NCBI GenBank assembly: GCA_938041445.1 | Contig: CALISO010000051.1 | Span: forward strand, 1-64,000 | Direction of reading: 5' to 3' | DNA: 64,000 nucleotides | Origin: an uncultured Saprospiraceae bacterium | Lineage (GTDB): Bacteria > Bacteroidota > Bacteroidia > Chitinophagales > Saprospiraceae | Part shown: one piece after another, positions 8,712 to 19,237 of the stretch | How the letters are laid out: every line of letters starts with the position of its first letter | How positions within the stretch are numbered: position 1 is the first letter of the stretch | The notes under the pieces: generated by a model | Database searches by the model: none | What the model was told of the DNA's origin: nothing | What the model saw: only the letters and a program-made list of their open reading frames with translations | Program-made: the position numbers and the translations under genes

Positions 8712-9464
8712 TTGACAGCGATGAACTATCGTCAAAAAATTGAACATTTTGTAGAACTCACTCTTGATGTGCTCTACCCTAGTCGACTAGGACAAGTCAA
8801 GCCAACTAGCCATCAATACTGCCACCTAGAAAAGCCAATGTATGACTTGATGGTTGGAAATATTGCAGACTGCTGTCTCGACGCTGATATAGTTAGCAAG
8901 CAGTTTGTTGAAGCATTGCCAGAGATTCATAAGAAGTTAGACAAAGACATAGAGGCCTTATATGATGGAGACCCAGCAGCAGCAACAATCCTAGAGGTAG
9001 TCATCGCCTATCCAGGATTTCACGGCATAGCAAGTTACCGAATAGCGAATGTTCTTTATCAGCTAGAGGTCCCGCTTATCCCAAGAATTATTACGGAATA
9101 CTCACACTCTTACACAGGTATTGACATTCATCCTGGTGCTACAATCGGAGAATCGATCTGTATTGACCATGGTACTGGTGTCGTCATTGGTGAGACCTGT
9201 GTCATCGGTGACAATGTCAAGATCTATCAAGGCGTGACCCTCGGAGCACTCAGTATTCCCAAGGATAAGAGCAAAGCAAAAAGGCATCCTACTATAGAGG
9301 ACAATGTAGTGATCTATGCTCAAGCAACGATTCTAGGAGGCAACACAATTATCGGTGAGAATAGTATCATCGGCGGTAATGTCTGGATAACGAGTTCGGT
9401 ACCACCCAACTCCAAGGTAATCTACGATGGAACAACCTTATCCAAACAACTTGAAATTACGTAA
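8712..9464 (+). CDS. cysE: Serine O-acetyltransferase
   Basis: Makes O-acetyl-L-serine from serine and acetyl-CoA, the carbon donor for cysteine. An N-terminal helical domain (to about 120) is followed by a left-handed beta-helix of hexapeptide repeats ([38 protein letters not shown]). The active-site His motif DIHPGATIG and the [11 protein letters not shown] segment are present. An in-frame second ATG (MNYRQK) 9 bases downstream is an alternative start. It lies 11 bases before cysM, so the two enzymes of cysteine synthesis form an operon. Confidence 0.93.
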   Translation: MTAMNYRQKIEHFVELTLDVLYPSRLGQVKPTSHQYCHLEKPMYDLMVGNIADCCLDADIVSKQFVEALPEIHKKLDKDIEALYDGDPAAATILEVVIAYPGFHGIASYRIANVLYQLEVPLIPRIITEYSHSYTGIDIHPGATIGESICIDHGTGVVIGETCVIGDNVKIYQGVTLGALSIPKDKSKAKRHPTIEDNVVIYAQATILGGNTIIGENSIIGGNVWITSSVPPNSKVIYDGTTLSKQLEIT

Positions 9465-9475
9465 ATACCAACTCA

Positions 9476-10357
9476 ATGGGGATCGATAAACTTATCGGCA
9501 ATACACCGCTTGTAGAAATCAAAAAACTCAATCCAAACCCAAATGTCAAGCTCTATGCGAAACTTGAGGGTAACAACCCAGGTGGAAGTGTAAAGGATCG
9601 AGCAGCTTACCAGATGATTTCGCATGCGATGTCAACTGGGCAATTAGCCAAAGGAGATACATTGATAGAGGCTACTAGTGGCAATACTGGTATTGCATTA
9701 GCAATGATTGCAGCGGCATTTGACATCAATATCAAACTTGTGATGCCAGAAGGTGCAACTCCTGAAAGAGTGAATACCATGAAAGCTTACGGTGCTGAAG
9801 TCATCCTCACTCCTAGGGCAAAAACGATAGAATATTCTAGAGAATACGCAGCTGAGCAATCTGCTAAACACGGATATATAATCTTGGACCAATTCAATAA
9901 TCCTCAGAATAAACAAGCACATATCTTGACCACGGGGCCAGAGATCTGGAAGGATACAGATGGTCAGATTACTCACTTTGTTTCTACAATGGGGACAACA
10001 GGTACAATCACTGGAACCTCTACTTACCTAAAGGAGAAAAACCAGAATATCAATATCATCGGTGTCCAACCTGAAGAAGGTACTCGTATCCCAGGAATCA
10101 GAAAATGGTCACCAGAATTTCTTCCAGGTATATATGAACCAGATCGAGTTGACGACATTAGATTTGTCAATAAATCAGATGCTACAGCATCAAGCAGAGA
10201 CCTTGCTTCTATAGAAGGCATCTTTGCTGGTGAGAGTACTGGCGGAGCATTCACAATCGCTAAGCGTATCGCCTCAGAGTTAGATTCTGGATTAATCGTC
10301 TTCATCGCTTGCGATCGTGGAGATCGCTATTTGAGTTCAGAACTATATGCAAAATAG
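9476..10357 (+). CDS. cysM: Cysteine synthase B (O-acetylserine sulfhydrylase)
   Basis: PLP enzyme joining O-acetylserine with sulfide or thiosulfate. It shows the PLP lysine in GGSVKDRAA (K40), the TSGNTG loop (67-72), the GTTGTITGTS phosphate-binding glycines, and a C-terminal IACDRGDRYLS. EGNNPGGSVKDR and the C-terminal Cys-Asp-Arg-Gly-Asp-Arg-Tyr are characteristic of CysM rather than CysK, so thiosulfate use is plausible. 293 residues matches the family. Preceded by cysE; the GNAT gene starts 6 bases after its stop. Confidence 0.93.
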   Translation: MGIDKLIGNTPLVEIKKLNPNPNVKLYAKLEGNNPGGSVKDRAAYQMISHAMSTGQLAKGDTLIEATSGNTGIALAMIAAAFDINIKLVMPEGATPERVNTMKAYGAEVILTPRAKTIEYSREYAAEQSAKHGYIILDQFNNPQNKQAHILTTGPEIWKDTDGQITHFVSTMGTTGTITGTSTYLKEKNQNINIIGVQPEEGTRIPGIRKWSPEFLPGIYEPDRVDDIRFVNKSDATASSRDLASIEGIFAGESTGGAFTIAKRIASELDSGLIVFIACDRGDRYLSSELYAK

Positions 10358-10362
10358 AATAT

Positions 10363-10827
10363 ATGAACAAGATTAGGCTAGTCCAAGAATCAGACATTCC
10401 TGAACTAAAACACATACTGGATTCTATCAATCTCTTTCCATCAGAAATGTTAGATGAGATGATATCTGGTTATCTAAATAATCCAGAAAATGAAGACATC
10501 TGGTTTACTGAAATTGAAAACGACAGACCTATCTCTATCGGATACTGTGCTCCAGAAACGCTTGCAGAAGGCACTTATAACCTTTATGCCCTCGGAGTAA
10601 AAAGCGATACCCAATCTAAAGGGACAGGTACTCGGATGATAGCTTTTATCGAAGACCACTTGAAACTACATAACCATAGAATTCTCATTGTTGAGACCTC
10701 TAGTATTGACGATTTCAAGTCAAGCCGAGAGTTCTATGAAAATCTCGGATATCACAAAGAAGCCGTCATTAGAGACTTCTGGAGTAAAGGTGATGATAAA
10801 GTTATCTATTGGAAAAAATTAAAGTAA
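10363..10827 (+). CDS. GNAT-family N-acetyltransferase
   Basis: A 154-residue GNAT. The acetyl-CoA binding motif A region reads LYALGVKSDTQSKGTGTRMIAFIE, and the C-terminal SREFYENLGYHKEA is the usual 'FYekxGF' motif. The ORF-track start at 10309 lies inside cysM; the ATG at 10363 (MNKIRLVQESDIPEL) matches where GNAT beta-1 normally begins. The acceptor is unknown. Co-directional with and directly after cysM, so probably the last gene of that operon, though no functional link to cysteine is implied. Confidence 0.85.
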   Translation: MNKIRLVQESDIPELKHILDSINLFPSEMLDEMISGYLNNPENEDIWFTEIENDRPISIGYCAPETLAEGTYNLYALGVKSDTQSKGTGTRMIAFIEDHLKLHNHRILIVETSSIDDFKSSREFYENLGYHKEAVIRDFWSKGDDKVIYWKKLK

Positions 10828-10944
10828 CATCACTCTACTTCAATTATCCAAAGCATTGAAATTAGGGTAACTCTCCACTACTCCTACAAGCTGTATCACC
10901 ACTTTTTCTTGACTTCTATTATCTTAGATTCTAAATTACATAGA

Positions 10945-12057
10945 ATGAAAGCTAGAAATTCATTGTTGTTCTTGGTGGCATTTTGTATCATACTATCATG
11001 TGGTTCTCCATCAAAGTTATTGACGAGTGGCAAGTATGACAAGGCATTTGATAAGGCATTATCAGGCTTAGAAAAAGGAAAAAACAAACGCGAAAACAAG
11101 TCTGTCCTGCTTAAAGCATTCAATGAATCTGTCAAGTCTACAGAAGAACAAGTAGAAGTACTCCTTGTAAATCCAGATATCAAATATGCCGTAGAAGCTT
11201 ACGAAGAATATAGCCAACTTAGTAACCAGTACCAGAGTGGTAAAACTTGGCTTAGCGGAGATTACGCTAATAAAATGGCTGATATCAACGCTGATCAAGA
11301 GTCAGTCAGACTCAATATTGTTGACTCATACTGGGCATATAGTCAAGAGGATATTGACAATTATGAAAGCACGGAACAGAAAGTCTATGCACAATCAGCT
11401 TTTGAAAACTTAGAGAAATTTGAATATTACGGAGGAGAGTCACCAGATCTGAAGACTTTAAAAGAAACAATGTATGAAGCTGGAGTCATCAAGATTAATG
11501 TGAAGGCTGAACAACGTTGGGGATTCTCCAATAATTGGGACATTGACAATACCTTTGACGATCTTGAAAGAATCTCAACAAAGTGGTATGACATTACCTA
11601 TGATGGTATAGATCAAGATTATGATTGCTTAATGCAAATTTCTTTGTCAGATATCGATTATGATGTGAGACAAAATAGGGATACTCAACAGTACTCCGAA
11701 GAAGTACAAAATGGTTATACAACACAAGTAGATACCTCTGGAAATACTATCCAAATTCCCAAATATGAAACAGTCTATGGAAGTGTAATCACCTACCGTA
11801 CTAGGGTCACAGGAGAATGGTATGCAGATGTCGAATGGCTGAGCAGAAACGGTGACTGCGAATTTAGAAATGAAAGATTCTCAGCTGATGACTTTGAAGA
11901 TTGTGAATACTATGAGACAAGTGGAGATCAACGTGCTATCCCATCTCAATTTCTAAACCAATCTGCATTTAGAGACGACTGTGATGTCGAAGAAGAAATT
12001 CAAGACGAACTACTTGATGACTTATATGATGATATCCGGCGAGAATATTTCAGATAA
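10945..12057 (+). CDS. Hypothetical lipoprotein, acidic C-terminal region
   Basis: I do not recognise the family. The ATG at 10945 (MKARNSLLFLVAFCIILSCGSPS) gives a lipoprotein signal peptide with lipobox LSCG; the track start 36 bases upstream would spoil it. The N-terminal third contains a short helical, repeat-like stretch (SGKYDKAFDKALSGLEKGK) reminiscent of a TPR, then a middle domain rich in aromatics and Asp (WDIDNTFDDLERISTKWYDITYDG). The C-terminus is acidic (DDCDVEEEIQDELLDDLYDD). It converges on the BNR-repeat gene, 27 bases away. Confidence 0.7.
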   Translation: MKARNSLLFLVAFCIILSCGSPSKLLTSGKYDKAFDKALSGLEKGKNKRENKSVLLKAFNESVKSTEEQVEVLLVNPDIKYAVEAYEEYSQLSNQYQSGKTWLSGDYANKMADINADQESVRLNIVDSYWAYSQEDIDNYESTEQKVYAQSAFENLEKFEYYGGESPDLKTLKETMYEAGVIKINVKAEQRWGFSNNWDIDNTFDDLERISTKWYDITYDGIDQDYDCLMQISLSDIDYDVRQNRDTQQYSEEVQNGYTTQVDTSGNTIQIPKYETVYGSVITYRTRVTGEWYADVEWLSRNGDCEFRNERFSADDFEDCEYYETSGDQRAIPSQFLNQSAFRDDCDVEEEIQDELLDDLYDDIRREYFR

Positions 12058-12084
12058 AGATATTTCTCTAATATTCATCTGTGT

Positions 12085-15000
12085 TTAATCAATCATCTTA
12101 ATCGCTCTTCCTGGAGTATATGGTGCATCAGCATCTTCAAGTTTTTGCTCAAGTGCATCAAGATCTTCTTTAGCAACCTTGACTAGCACATCTAATATTG
12201 GCCCAAATTCTTCTTCTGCGATACTGTAACTCATTCGATGAGTCTCGGTAGGATCAGAAGTAGAATTTCCTTGCTCATATTGAATCCATCCAATTCTTGA
12301 TGCGGGAGAAGGTGGCTGATCAATATCAAGTAATGACTTAAGATTATCTCCATATAGAGCATTCCTAACCTTCTTCATATCTTTCTTAATATTATCGTAG
12401 TCAGCATATAATCCATTATTCGGAGTTTCTACTTTTTCGATAGCGACTTTGATATATTTGAGTTTATTATCTATCTCAGAGATCATCTTACCTGCTCCTT
12501 GAATCTTTCGAGATAGCTCAGTGACATCCTGCTGAAACTTCAACTTAGCCGCTGTATCTGTTACTGGCATTACTGCATTATCTATACGTTTAACTTCAAA
12601 TGTCATTGGTTCAGAAATAGCTTCAAATTCACTACCAATTACCTTCTCCATTGTAACCGTATAATTTCCTGGAGAAACTAGTATCCCCTCATCACGACCG
12701 GCATAAGGATTAAAATGCTTAGGTCTATTGATACTGATTGGACGCTTAGATGCATAGCGTAGGTCCCACTGAAGTCTATGGATTCCCTGCTTTGCAGGAG
12801 CTGCAAGTTTCCTGACGACTTCTCCATTGGCGTCAGTGATCGTAAATAGAAGTTCTGGAGAATACTCATCTTTTTCTTCTTGAAGCTCTTCATATGTTGG
12901 ATATGGATCATCCTTACCTGTCTTATTCTTACTTTCAGATTTACGTTTTGCTTCAAGTGATTCTTCCTTAGTGGGATAGTAGTAGTCAATCAATGCCACT
13001 GGCTCCAGATCATCTCCCGAATAAAAACTATCACCTTGAAATGATTTACCCGATAAACCCATCGGATTGGATTGCTCATACTGAAGTGTTGGTCTTGCTG
13101 CAAAAATCTGAGCTTCATCTGCCATCTGACCATTACCAACTTCTCTAAGTAACGAATAGTCGTCTAAGACATAAAATCCTCTTCCAAAAGTCCCCAACAC
13201 AAGGTCATTTTCTCGTTCTTGAATTGCTAAATCTCTTACAGCAATAGTCGGCACACCCGCCTTCAACTGTCTCCATCGTTGTCCTCCATTAGGACTAAAG
13301 AATACACCAAATTCTGTCCCACAAAAGAGTAAATCAGGATCAACATGATCTTGCTCTATCGCATAGACAGAACCTCTGTCTGGCAAGTTACCACTGATTA
13401 ACTGCCAAGTTTGACCCTTATTAATTGACTTGACTAAGTAGGGTTTGAAGTCTCCATACTTGTGATGGTTAATTGCTGCAAATATGACATTCTCATCATG
13501 CTTAGAACAATAGACTGCATTAATGTAAGAGTTGTTTGGGACGCCTGAAATACTACTGATCTTCTTCCAATTACTACCACCATCAGTCGTGACGTGAATG
13601 AGTCCATCATCAGAACCTACTACGATTAAGTCCTTATCCAATGTTGATTCAGATAGTGCTACTAAAGTCCCATAAGGTGATGTTGAACGATTTTTGGCTA
13701 TCGTTTCTATACCCCATACCTTATCCATTATTCTGAGTTCATTCCTATTAATCTGCTGAGTCAGATCATCACTTAGTACTTCCCATGAATTTCCGTAATC
13801 ATCAGAACGGAACACTTTATTTGCTGCAAAGTAAATCCTCCCTGAAACGTGACTACTCGCCTGCAACGGTGCATCCCAATTCCATCGATAGCTATCTTCT
13901 GCCTTTCGTTCTTTTGGTTGGATACCGACTTCTTCTCCACTCTTGCGATCATATCGAACTAAGACTCCATATTGTGATTGAGAGTAGACGATATCTGGAT
14001 TTTCCGGATCGACCTGTGTCTCAAACCCATCTCCACCATGAGTAATATACCAGTCACTGTTGACTATGCCGTGAGCTGTAGAAGTCCTAGATGGACCACC
14101 CATACTGTTATTATCTTGTGTACCTCCATAGATGTTATAAAATGGTTCGTCATTATCCACTGAAACTTTATAAAACTGCGTAATTGGAAGGTTCGCCTTG
14201 TAGTCCCAAGTCGCCGATGCATCCCAAGTTTCGTAGATTCCTCCATCACATCCAACTAGCCAGTGCTGAGTGTTATTTGGGTCAACCCAAATACAGTGAC
14301 TGTCTACATGCTTCGTCAATTCTTTAACTCGGTTAAATGACTTTCCTCCATCAGTACTCATACTCATCCAAGTATCCATGGAGTAAATGACATCTGGATT
14401 GACTGGATCAGAAATTATTTCTTGATAGTAATTTCCACTCGTAACATGCCCTCCTCTTTTCTCCCAAGTGGCACCACCATCTACTGTACGATAGACTCCA
14501 CTTTTATCATCTTGCGCTTCAACAATTGCATAGACCTTATTGGGATCAGCTGGTGAGACTGACAGTCCAATTCTACCTAGATCACCTCCAGGTAATCCAT
14601 TGTTAGTCTCATTCCATGTCTTTCCACCATCTACTGACTTATAGATACTACTCCCTGGACCACCACCAATATATGTGAATACATGTCTTGCTCTTTGGTG
14701 AGCAGCTGCATATAAAATATCAGGATTACTCGGATCAATAATCATATCTGCAATACCAGTGTATTTATCAATTGTCAAAACAGCCTTCCATGTAGAACCA
14801 CCATCAGTTGTCATATATACTCCTCTATCACCACCACTATTCCAGAGTGGCCCAACTGCCGCTACCCATACCACATCAGAGTTATCTGGATGTACAATAA
14901 TCTTGGAGATATGCTCTGAAGTCTTGAGTCCCATATTCTTCCATGTACTACCACCATCTATAGACTTGTAGATACCATCACCGTAGGCTACTGATCGTTG

Positions 15001-15384
15001 ATTATTATTCTCACCACTTCCTACCCAAACAACATTTTTGTCATTAGGATCAAGAGTGACACATCCTGTACTATAAGAAGCCTGACTATCAAAAATAGGT
15101 GTAAAAGTTGTTCCTGCATTGACAGTTTTCCACACACCACCAGAAGACACCGCAACATAGTAAGTGGAGGGATTGTCTGGATCTATCGCGAGGTCTGATA
15201 TTCGACCTGAAGTCTTAGATGGCCCAACCGAACGAAACTTAAGCGCTGAGATATTTAGGTCATCCAGTGGAGAAGTTACACTAGAATTAGTTTGAGAATT
15301 TTTCTTTTTAGATCGTTGTGCATTGATCTCACTGTAAGGCATAAGAAAAGTGAATATCATCACTATCAATAGTACTCTTCCCAT
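12085..15384 (-). CDS. Large secreted BNR/sortilin-like beta-propeller protein
   Basis: A 1099-residue exported protein with an N-terminal signal peptide (MGRVLLIVMIFTFLMPYSEINA) and about ten Asp-box/BNR repeats such as YKSIDGGSTWKNMG, YMTTDGGSTWKAV and HVTTDGGSNWKKI. These repeats form VPS10/sortilin-like or YCF48-like beta-propellers, usually two per protein of this size. The last ~300 residues form a separate region with a strand-rich part (ITDANGEVVRKLAAPAKQGIHRLQWDLRY) and then helices. Such proteins are common in Bacteroidota and are often called glycosyl hydrolases without proof; no catalytic residues are assigned here. No T9SS sorting domain is visible. Confidence 0.8.
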   Translation of the reverse strand: MGRVLLIVMIFTFLMPYSEINAQRSKKKNSQTNSSVTSPLDDLNISALKFRSVGPSKTSGRISDLAIDPDNPSTYYVAVSSGGVWKTVNAGTTFTPIFDSQASYSTGCVTLDPNDKNVVWVGSGENNNQRSVAYGDGIYKSIDGGSTWKNMGLKTSEHISKIIVHPDNSDVVWVAAVGPLWNSGGDRGVYMTTDGGSTWKAVLTIDKYTGIADMIIDPSNPDILYAAAHQRARHVFTYIGGGPGSSIYKSVDGGKTWNETNNGLPGGDLGRIGLSVSPADPNKVYAIVEAQDDKSGVYRTVDGGATWEKRGGHVTSGNYYQEIISDPVNPDVIYSMDTWMSMSTDGGKSFNRVKELTKHVDSHCIWVDPNNTQHWLVGCDGGIYETWDASATWDYKANLPITQFYKVSVDNDEPFYNIYGGTQDNNSMGGPSRTSTAHGIVNSDWYITHGGDGFETQVDPENPDIVYSQSQYGVLVRYDRKSGEEVGIQPKERKAEDSYRWNWDAPLQASSHVSGRIYFAANKVFRSDDYGNSWEVLSDDLTQQINRNELRIMDKVWGIETIAKNRSTSPYGTLVALSESTLDKDLIVVGSDDGLIHVTTDGGSNWKKISSISGVPNNSYINAVYCSKHDENVIFAAINHHKYGDFKPYLVKSINKGQTWQLISGNLPDRGSVYAIEQDHVDPDLLFCGTEFGVFFSPNGGQRWRQLKAGVPTIAVRDLAIQERENDLVLGTFGRGFYVLDDYSLLREVGNGQMADEAQIFAARPTLQYEQSNPMGLSGKSFQGDSFYSGDDLEPVALIDYYYPTKEESLEAKRKSESKNKTGKDDPYPTYEELQEEKDEYSPELLFTITDANGEVVRKLAAPAKQGIHRLQWDLRYASKRPISINRPKHFNPYAGRDEGILVSPGNYTVTMEKVIGSEFEAISEPMTFEVKRIDNAVMPVTDTAAKLKFQQDVTELSRKIQGAGKMISEIDNKLKYIKVAIEKVETPNNGLYADYDNIKKDMKKVRNALYGDNLKSLLDIDQPPSPASRIGWIQYEQGNSTSDPTETHRMSYSIAEEEFGPILDVLVKVAKEDLDALEQKLEDADAPYTPGRAIKMID

Positions 15385-15504
15385 TGTGGTTGTGTTAGGT
15401 GTAGTTACAAAATAGACTTATTGAGCAATAGCTAAAGTAGGGAATAAATATGAACTAAGCGGTCAACTTCAGTGCTTATTGAAGACTTGATACTAAAAGA
15501 AAAA

Positions 15505-15531
15505 AGGGCAATAATCAGTGATTACTACCCT
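15505..15531 (-). terminator. Rho-independent terminator after the 385-aa secreted protein gene
   Basis: On the minus strand, an AGGG...CCCT hairpin with an inner TAATCA/TGATTA stem is followed by a run of T (CCCTTTTTTCTTTT). It lies about 35 bases past the stop codon of the 15566-16723 gene. Confidence 0.7.
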
Positions 15532-15565
15532 CTTGTTTACTCAAATTTATCTTTTCTTTGAAGAC

Positions 15566-16723
15566 TTACCTTACATAGCACCTCTGGGTGATATTATGAA
15601 AAGAGAGTAATTCAGTAAGAGAGTCTCCCATCTCGATAAACTCTTCTCCATCTTTCTCGTCTTCACCCCATCTTACGAATTCTTGACCAATAGCTGTAGT
15701 CTTATCTGGCATATCGAGGTAATAGTAAAGTGTAGCAAGATTCCACATCGTCGCAGATTTAAGTTTCACATCTTGCTTATCATCACTGCTATACTTCCCT
15801 TTTACACCTTCAAAATATTCGATGATAGGAGCTAAGTCAGAGACTAAAGATTCCATTGGTTCATTCCATTTCTTAGTTTCTAAGATTTTGAACATTGCAT
15901 CAGTTGCTTGATTATACATTTCGTTCTCTGGATGCTTCTTAGAGTCCAACACCTTAAATTTCACATAGTCTGATCCTTTGCTAAAGCCATAGACACCATT
16001 AATGAAGTTATTAGTCGAATTGACAAGGTCATTAGGATAATCAGCTCTAAAAGCAGATAACTTGCTGTTAGTCAAATTCAATAGAGCTGTTCTAGCCTTA
16101 GTAGAAGATGTGTATTCACTCGTCTCATAACTATAGGTTCTTGTCAAGTCACCAAATGCGATACGATCAGATCCTTCAGCAGCATCTTCCAATTCTTCTC
16201 CAGCAGATGTACCTGACAAAAATGGATTTGAATTTACTTCTTCTTTCTTTTCAGCAGCTTCTTCTGCAGCTTTCGCTGCTTGCTTTTTCTCCCACTTACT
16301 TATTGCCATTTTGTTTTCAGGACCATATACATATCCAGCAGCTTTCCCAACTCCTCCTTGTGTCCATTTATAATAGTTCGTTCTGCTCGTTACGTTTCCT
16401 TCTTTGTCTTTTTTCTCGTCAACTCTTTTGACTTCTTGAGGATCTGTAAGACCAACACTCCCTGCGCTTACTTTAATCTTAGCATTAGCGTCTTCATCTA
16501 CTTGTTCCCATCCGTTGATAAATATTTGATCATAAAAGAATTCTGGATCAATTCCTGATGAGCCGACTAGCTCGACAACAAAAGTTCGTTGATCTTCTGG
16601 TACGTAATGAGTTGGGCATTTGGCAAACTCTACCGACATACGTTTGTTATCAATATCAACTCGTTGTCCGAAGGCCATCAGAATCAAACATCCGCATATT
16701 GCGGTTAGCATTAACTTTTTCAT
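15566..16723 (-). CDS. Hypothetical exported protein
   Basis: Family not recognised. A signal peptide (MKKLMLTAICGCLILMAFGQ) is followed by a beta-rich segment, a charged helical Ala/Glu/Lys-rich linker near residues 145-165 (KKQAAKAAEEAAEKKEE) and a helical C-terminal half. The C-terminal part has a weak TPR-like look (TMWNLATLYYYLDMPDKTTAIGQEFVRWGEDE). Likely periplasmic or surface. It follows the trpB region on the same strand but is separated by about 150 bases and has its own terminator, so it is probably a separate unit. Confidence 0.65.
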   Translation of the reverse strand: MKKLMLTAICGCLILMAFGQRVDIDNKRMSVEFAKCPTHYVPEDQRTFVVELVGSSGIDPEFFYDQIFINGWEQVDEDANAKIKVSAGSVGLTDPQEVKRVDEKKDKEGNVTSRTNYYKWTQGGVGKAAGYVYGPENKMAISKWEKKQAAKAAEEAAEKKEEVNSNPFLSGTSAGEELEDAAEGSDRIAFGDLTRTYSYETSEYTSSTKARTALLNLTNSKLSAFRADYPNDLVNSTNNFINGVYGFSKGSDYVKFKVLDSKKHPENEMYNQATDAMFKILETKKWNEPMESLVSDLAPIIEYFEGVKGKYSSDDKQDVKLKSATMWNLATLYYYLDMPDKTTAIGQEFVRWGEDEKDGEEFIEMGDSLTELLSFHNITQRCYVR

Positions 16724-16879
16724 TTTACTTTAATTTTGTTTATAATTTTAGTCTAAGTCGAGTCTAAATTAGCAGAATGACTCATAATAACAAACTAAAA
16801 TCGACGAAAACCTACCTATATTATGGAGTAGAATGATTAGTTGACTGTAATCGCTAGCTTAAATTTTCACTTTTTGACT

Positions 16880-18067
16880 CTAGTCTATGTCAGGATGGTT
16901 CTCGATAAATGTTGCTAGATCTTTGTCGCCTCTTCCAGACAAGTTGATCACCACAACCTCCTCTGACTTTAGATCCATCTTACCCAATATCGCCAATCCA
17001 TGAGCAGTCTCAAGTGCAGGAATGATACCTTCTATAGCACTCAACTCATAAGCAGCATCCAAGGCTTCTTGATCTGTAGCGGAGTAGACCTGTGCTCTAC
17101 CTGTGTCTATCAAGTGAGCATGCATTGGACCAATACCTGGATAATCCAAACCTGCCGATAAAGAATATGGTTCAATGATCTGACCATCCTCTGTCTGCAT
17201 CAACATAGTCTTGCTACCATGGATGACACCAATAGATCCCAGTACACTCGTCGCTGCGGATTCGCCAGATTCAATCCCCTTCCCTGCTGCTTCTGAAAGT
17301 ACAATCTTGACACTAGGATCATCCAGGTAGTGATAGATAATACCGGCTGCATTACTACCACCGCCCACACAAGCAACGACATAGTCTGGAAGTTCACTTC
17401 CTGTTTTTTCCTTCAGTTGCCATCTCACTTCTTCACTTATGACTGATTGAAATCTCGCCACCATATCAGGATACGGATGAGGTCCCACTACTGATCCAAT
17501 GATATAATGTGTCTCTTCTGGATGATTTATCCAATCTCGAATTGCCTCGTTGGTTGCATCTTTCAATGTCTGACTTCCACTAGTAGCTGGTATTACAGTT
17601 GCACCAAGCATTTTCATCCTTGCTACATTTGGCGCTTGACGCTTAATATCATGAGCCCCCATATACACAAGGCACTCCATACCCATCAATGCACAGACTG
17701 TGGCAGTAGCGACACCATGCTGACCAGCCCCAGTCTCGGCAATTATCCGAGTCTTTCCAATGTGCTTAGCCAACAGAATTTGACCTATGGTATTATTAAT
17801 CTTATGACTACCTGTGTGGTTTAGATCTTCTCTTTTGAGATAAATCTTACCTCCATATTTTTGAGATAGCCTAGGAGCAAAATACAAAGGTGATGGACGA
17901 CCAACATAGTCCCGAAGTAGGTCATCAAAGTCCTTCTTAAAATTATCTAGCTCTGCAATCTGTCGATAGTTTTTCTGTAGATAATCTATATTACTATAGA
18001 GCATCTCAGGTATAAATGCCCCTCCAAACTTGCCGTAAAATCCATTTGTGTCTACTTGATAAGTCAT
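16880..18067 (-). CDS. trpB: Tryptophan synthase beta chain
   Basis: Catalyses the last step, indole plus serine to tryptophan, with PLP. Lys89 in HTGSHKINN is the Schiff-base residue; the catalytic Glu lies in AETGAGQHG, and the GGGSNAAG phosphate loop is present. At 395 residues this is a TrpB1-type chain, which normally works with TrpA (it has the usual N-terminal [10 protein letters not shown]). No trpA lies next to it or anywhere in the window. trpF is 3 bases upstream. Confidence 0.95.
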   Translation of the reverse strand: MTYQVDTNGFYGKFGGAFIPEMLYSNIDYLQKNYRQIAELDNFKKDFDDLLRDYVGRPSPLYFAPRLSQKYGGKIYLKREDLNHTGSHKINNTIGQILLAKHIGKTRIIAETGAGQHGVATATVCALMGMECLVYMGAHDIKRQAPNVARMKMLGATVIPATSGSQTLKDATNEAIRDWINHPEETHYIIGSVVGPHPYPDMVARFQSVISEEVRWQLKEKTGSELPDYVVACVGGGSNAAGIIYHYLDDPSVKIVLSEAAGKGIESGESAATSVLGSIGVIHGSKTMLMQTEDGQIIEPYSLSAGLDYPGIGPMHAHLIDTGRAQVYSATDQEALDAAYELSAIEGIIPALETAHGLAILGKMDLKSEEVVVINLSGRGDKDLATFIENHPDID

Positions 18068-18070
18068 ATA

Positions 18071-18685
18071 TTATTTATTGGGTGTTCTATTGAGTTCAGT
18101 GATAAATGATTGAATTAATGCTACATCCTTCTTTCCTGGACTCAGTTCAAATCTACTATTGATATCAATCCCGAAATACTTAGGATGATGAAATTCATTC
18201 AACGCTGCTATCGAGTGCGGTCCGATGCCACCACTCAATAAAAAGGGTGTCTCACCTGTGTAAGCACTCAAGGACTGCCAGTCAAATGCAATTCCAGATC
18301 CTCCATAATCGCTTGTATAAGTGTCAAATAAAAATAAGTCACAAAACTCATAGTCTGCTACTTGTGAAAAATCAAATTCTTCATTAACTCTGAAGACTTT
18401 TATGACTTTGGTAAATCTGCGGACGGCTTGACAAACTGGTACAGATTCATCTCCGTGTAATTGTGCATAGTCTAGCTTGTCCCGATTGACCAAAGATTCA
18501 ATATTTGCGATATCTGCATTGACAAAGACCCCTATCCTCTTGACTTTAGAATCAGCAATATTCAATGTGCAATCAAGGTATCGCTTAGATTTTGGATAGT
18601 AGTTGAATCCGACCATTTGTATACCAGTATCGATCACAGCATCCAAATTTTGTTGTATTTTTAGTCCACACACTTTGATAATCAT
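18071..18685 (-). CDS. trpF: Phosphoribosylanthranilate isomerase
   Basis: Third committed step of tryptophan synthesis, a TIM-barrel Amadori isomerase. The start at 18685 (MIIKVCGLK) places the catalytic Cys in the canonical 'KxCG' motif; the longer track ORF would add 37 unrelated residues that overlap the divergent lipoprotein gene. Catalytic Asp region LFLFDTYTSDYGGSG and the phosphate-binding LLSGGIG are present; 204 residues is normal. Its start codon is only 13 bases from that of the divergent lipoprotein gene, so its promoter must lie within that gene or transcription must come from trpC across it. Confidence 0.93.
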   Translation of the reverse strand: MIIKVCGLKIQQNLDAVIDTGIQMVGFNYYPKSKRYLDCTLNIADSKVKRIGVFVNADIANIESLVNRDKLDYAQLHGDESVPVCQAVRRFTKVIKVFRVNEEFDFSQVADYEFCDLFLFDTYTSDYGGSGIAFDWQSLSAYTGETPFLLSGGIGPHSIAALNEFHHPKYFGIDINSRFELSPGKKDVALIQSFITELNRTPNK

Positions 18686-18698
18686 TGGATTTACATTT

Positions 18699-19223
18699 AT
18701 GAAAATTGCTATTCTATTTTTAACTATTACAATTCTAGCCTCTGCTTGTGGCAATGACTGTGATGATTTTACACCTGAGATAATGAACGTGAGCAACGAG
18801 ATGCTTATCTGTTTTGACTCAGTTGACCTTCCTGAAAATTGCTCAACATTTATAAAAGGAGAATCTCAAGCCTTCCTGATTCCAGTTGAGTTTACACAGA
18901 ATCCTGACTGTCCAAATAATCCTTATTCTTTCAGCATCACAAATACTAAAGTCACTAGTGACAGCGACATATTGATTAACAACAGTGTCTTGATCAACGC
19001 CGGCACCAATCTGCTTGCCTTAGGAATCGATGCAGGTCCTGTCCTTAATGATCAAAGAATATTCCTATCAACTACAGAAGAATTTCTCCTACTAGGTCTA
19101 GACTCTAATATAAGTTCGCTAGCTACTATCTACGGACAAGAATCAGCAGTCTTTAACTTTGAATTTACCGCCAGAGATACTGATACTTATTATGGGTCTA
19201 ACACCTTTATGTTTGACCAATAG
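18699..19223 (+). CDS. Small lipoprotein wedged between trpC and trpF
   Basis: Unrecognised 174-residue protein. The start at 18699 gives MKIAILFLTITILASACGND, a lipoprotein signal with lipobox SAC-G; the track ORF starts earlier inside trpF. The mature part is strand-rich and low in charge (NPYSFSITNTKVTSDSDILINNSVLINAGTNLL), suggesting a beta-sandwich. It is transcribed against the surrounding trp genes, between the end of trpC and the start of trpF, an odd place for an unrelated gene. Confidence 0.75.
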   Translation: MKIAILFLTITILASACGNDCDDFTPEIMNVSNEMLICFDSVDLPENCSTFIKGESQAFLIPVEFTQNPDCPNNPYSFSITNTKVTSDSDILINNSVLINAGTNLLALGIDAGPVLNDQRIFLSTTEEFLLLGLDSNISSLATIYGQESAVFNFEFTARDTDTYYGSNTFMFDQ

Positions 19224-19237
19224 GTTTTCCTATTTCT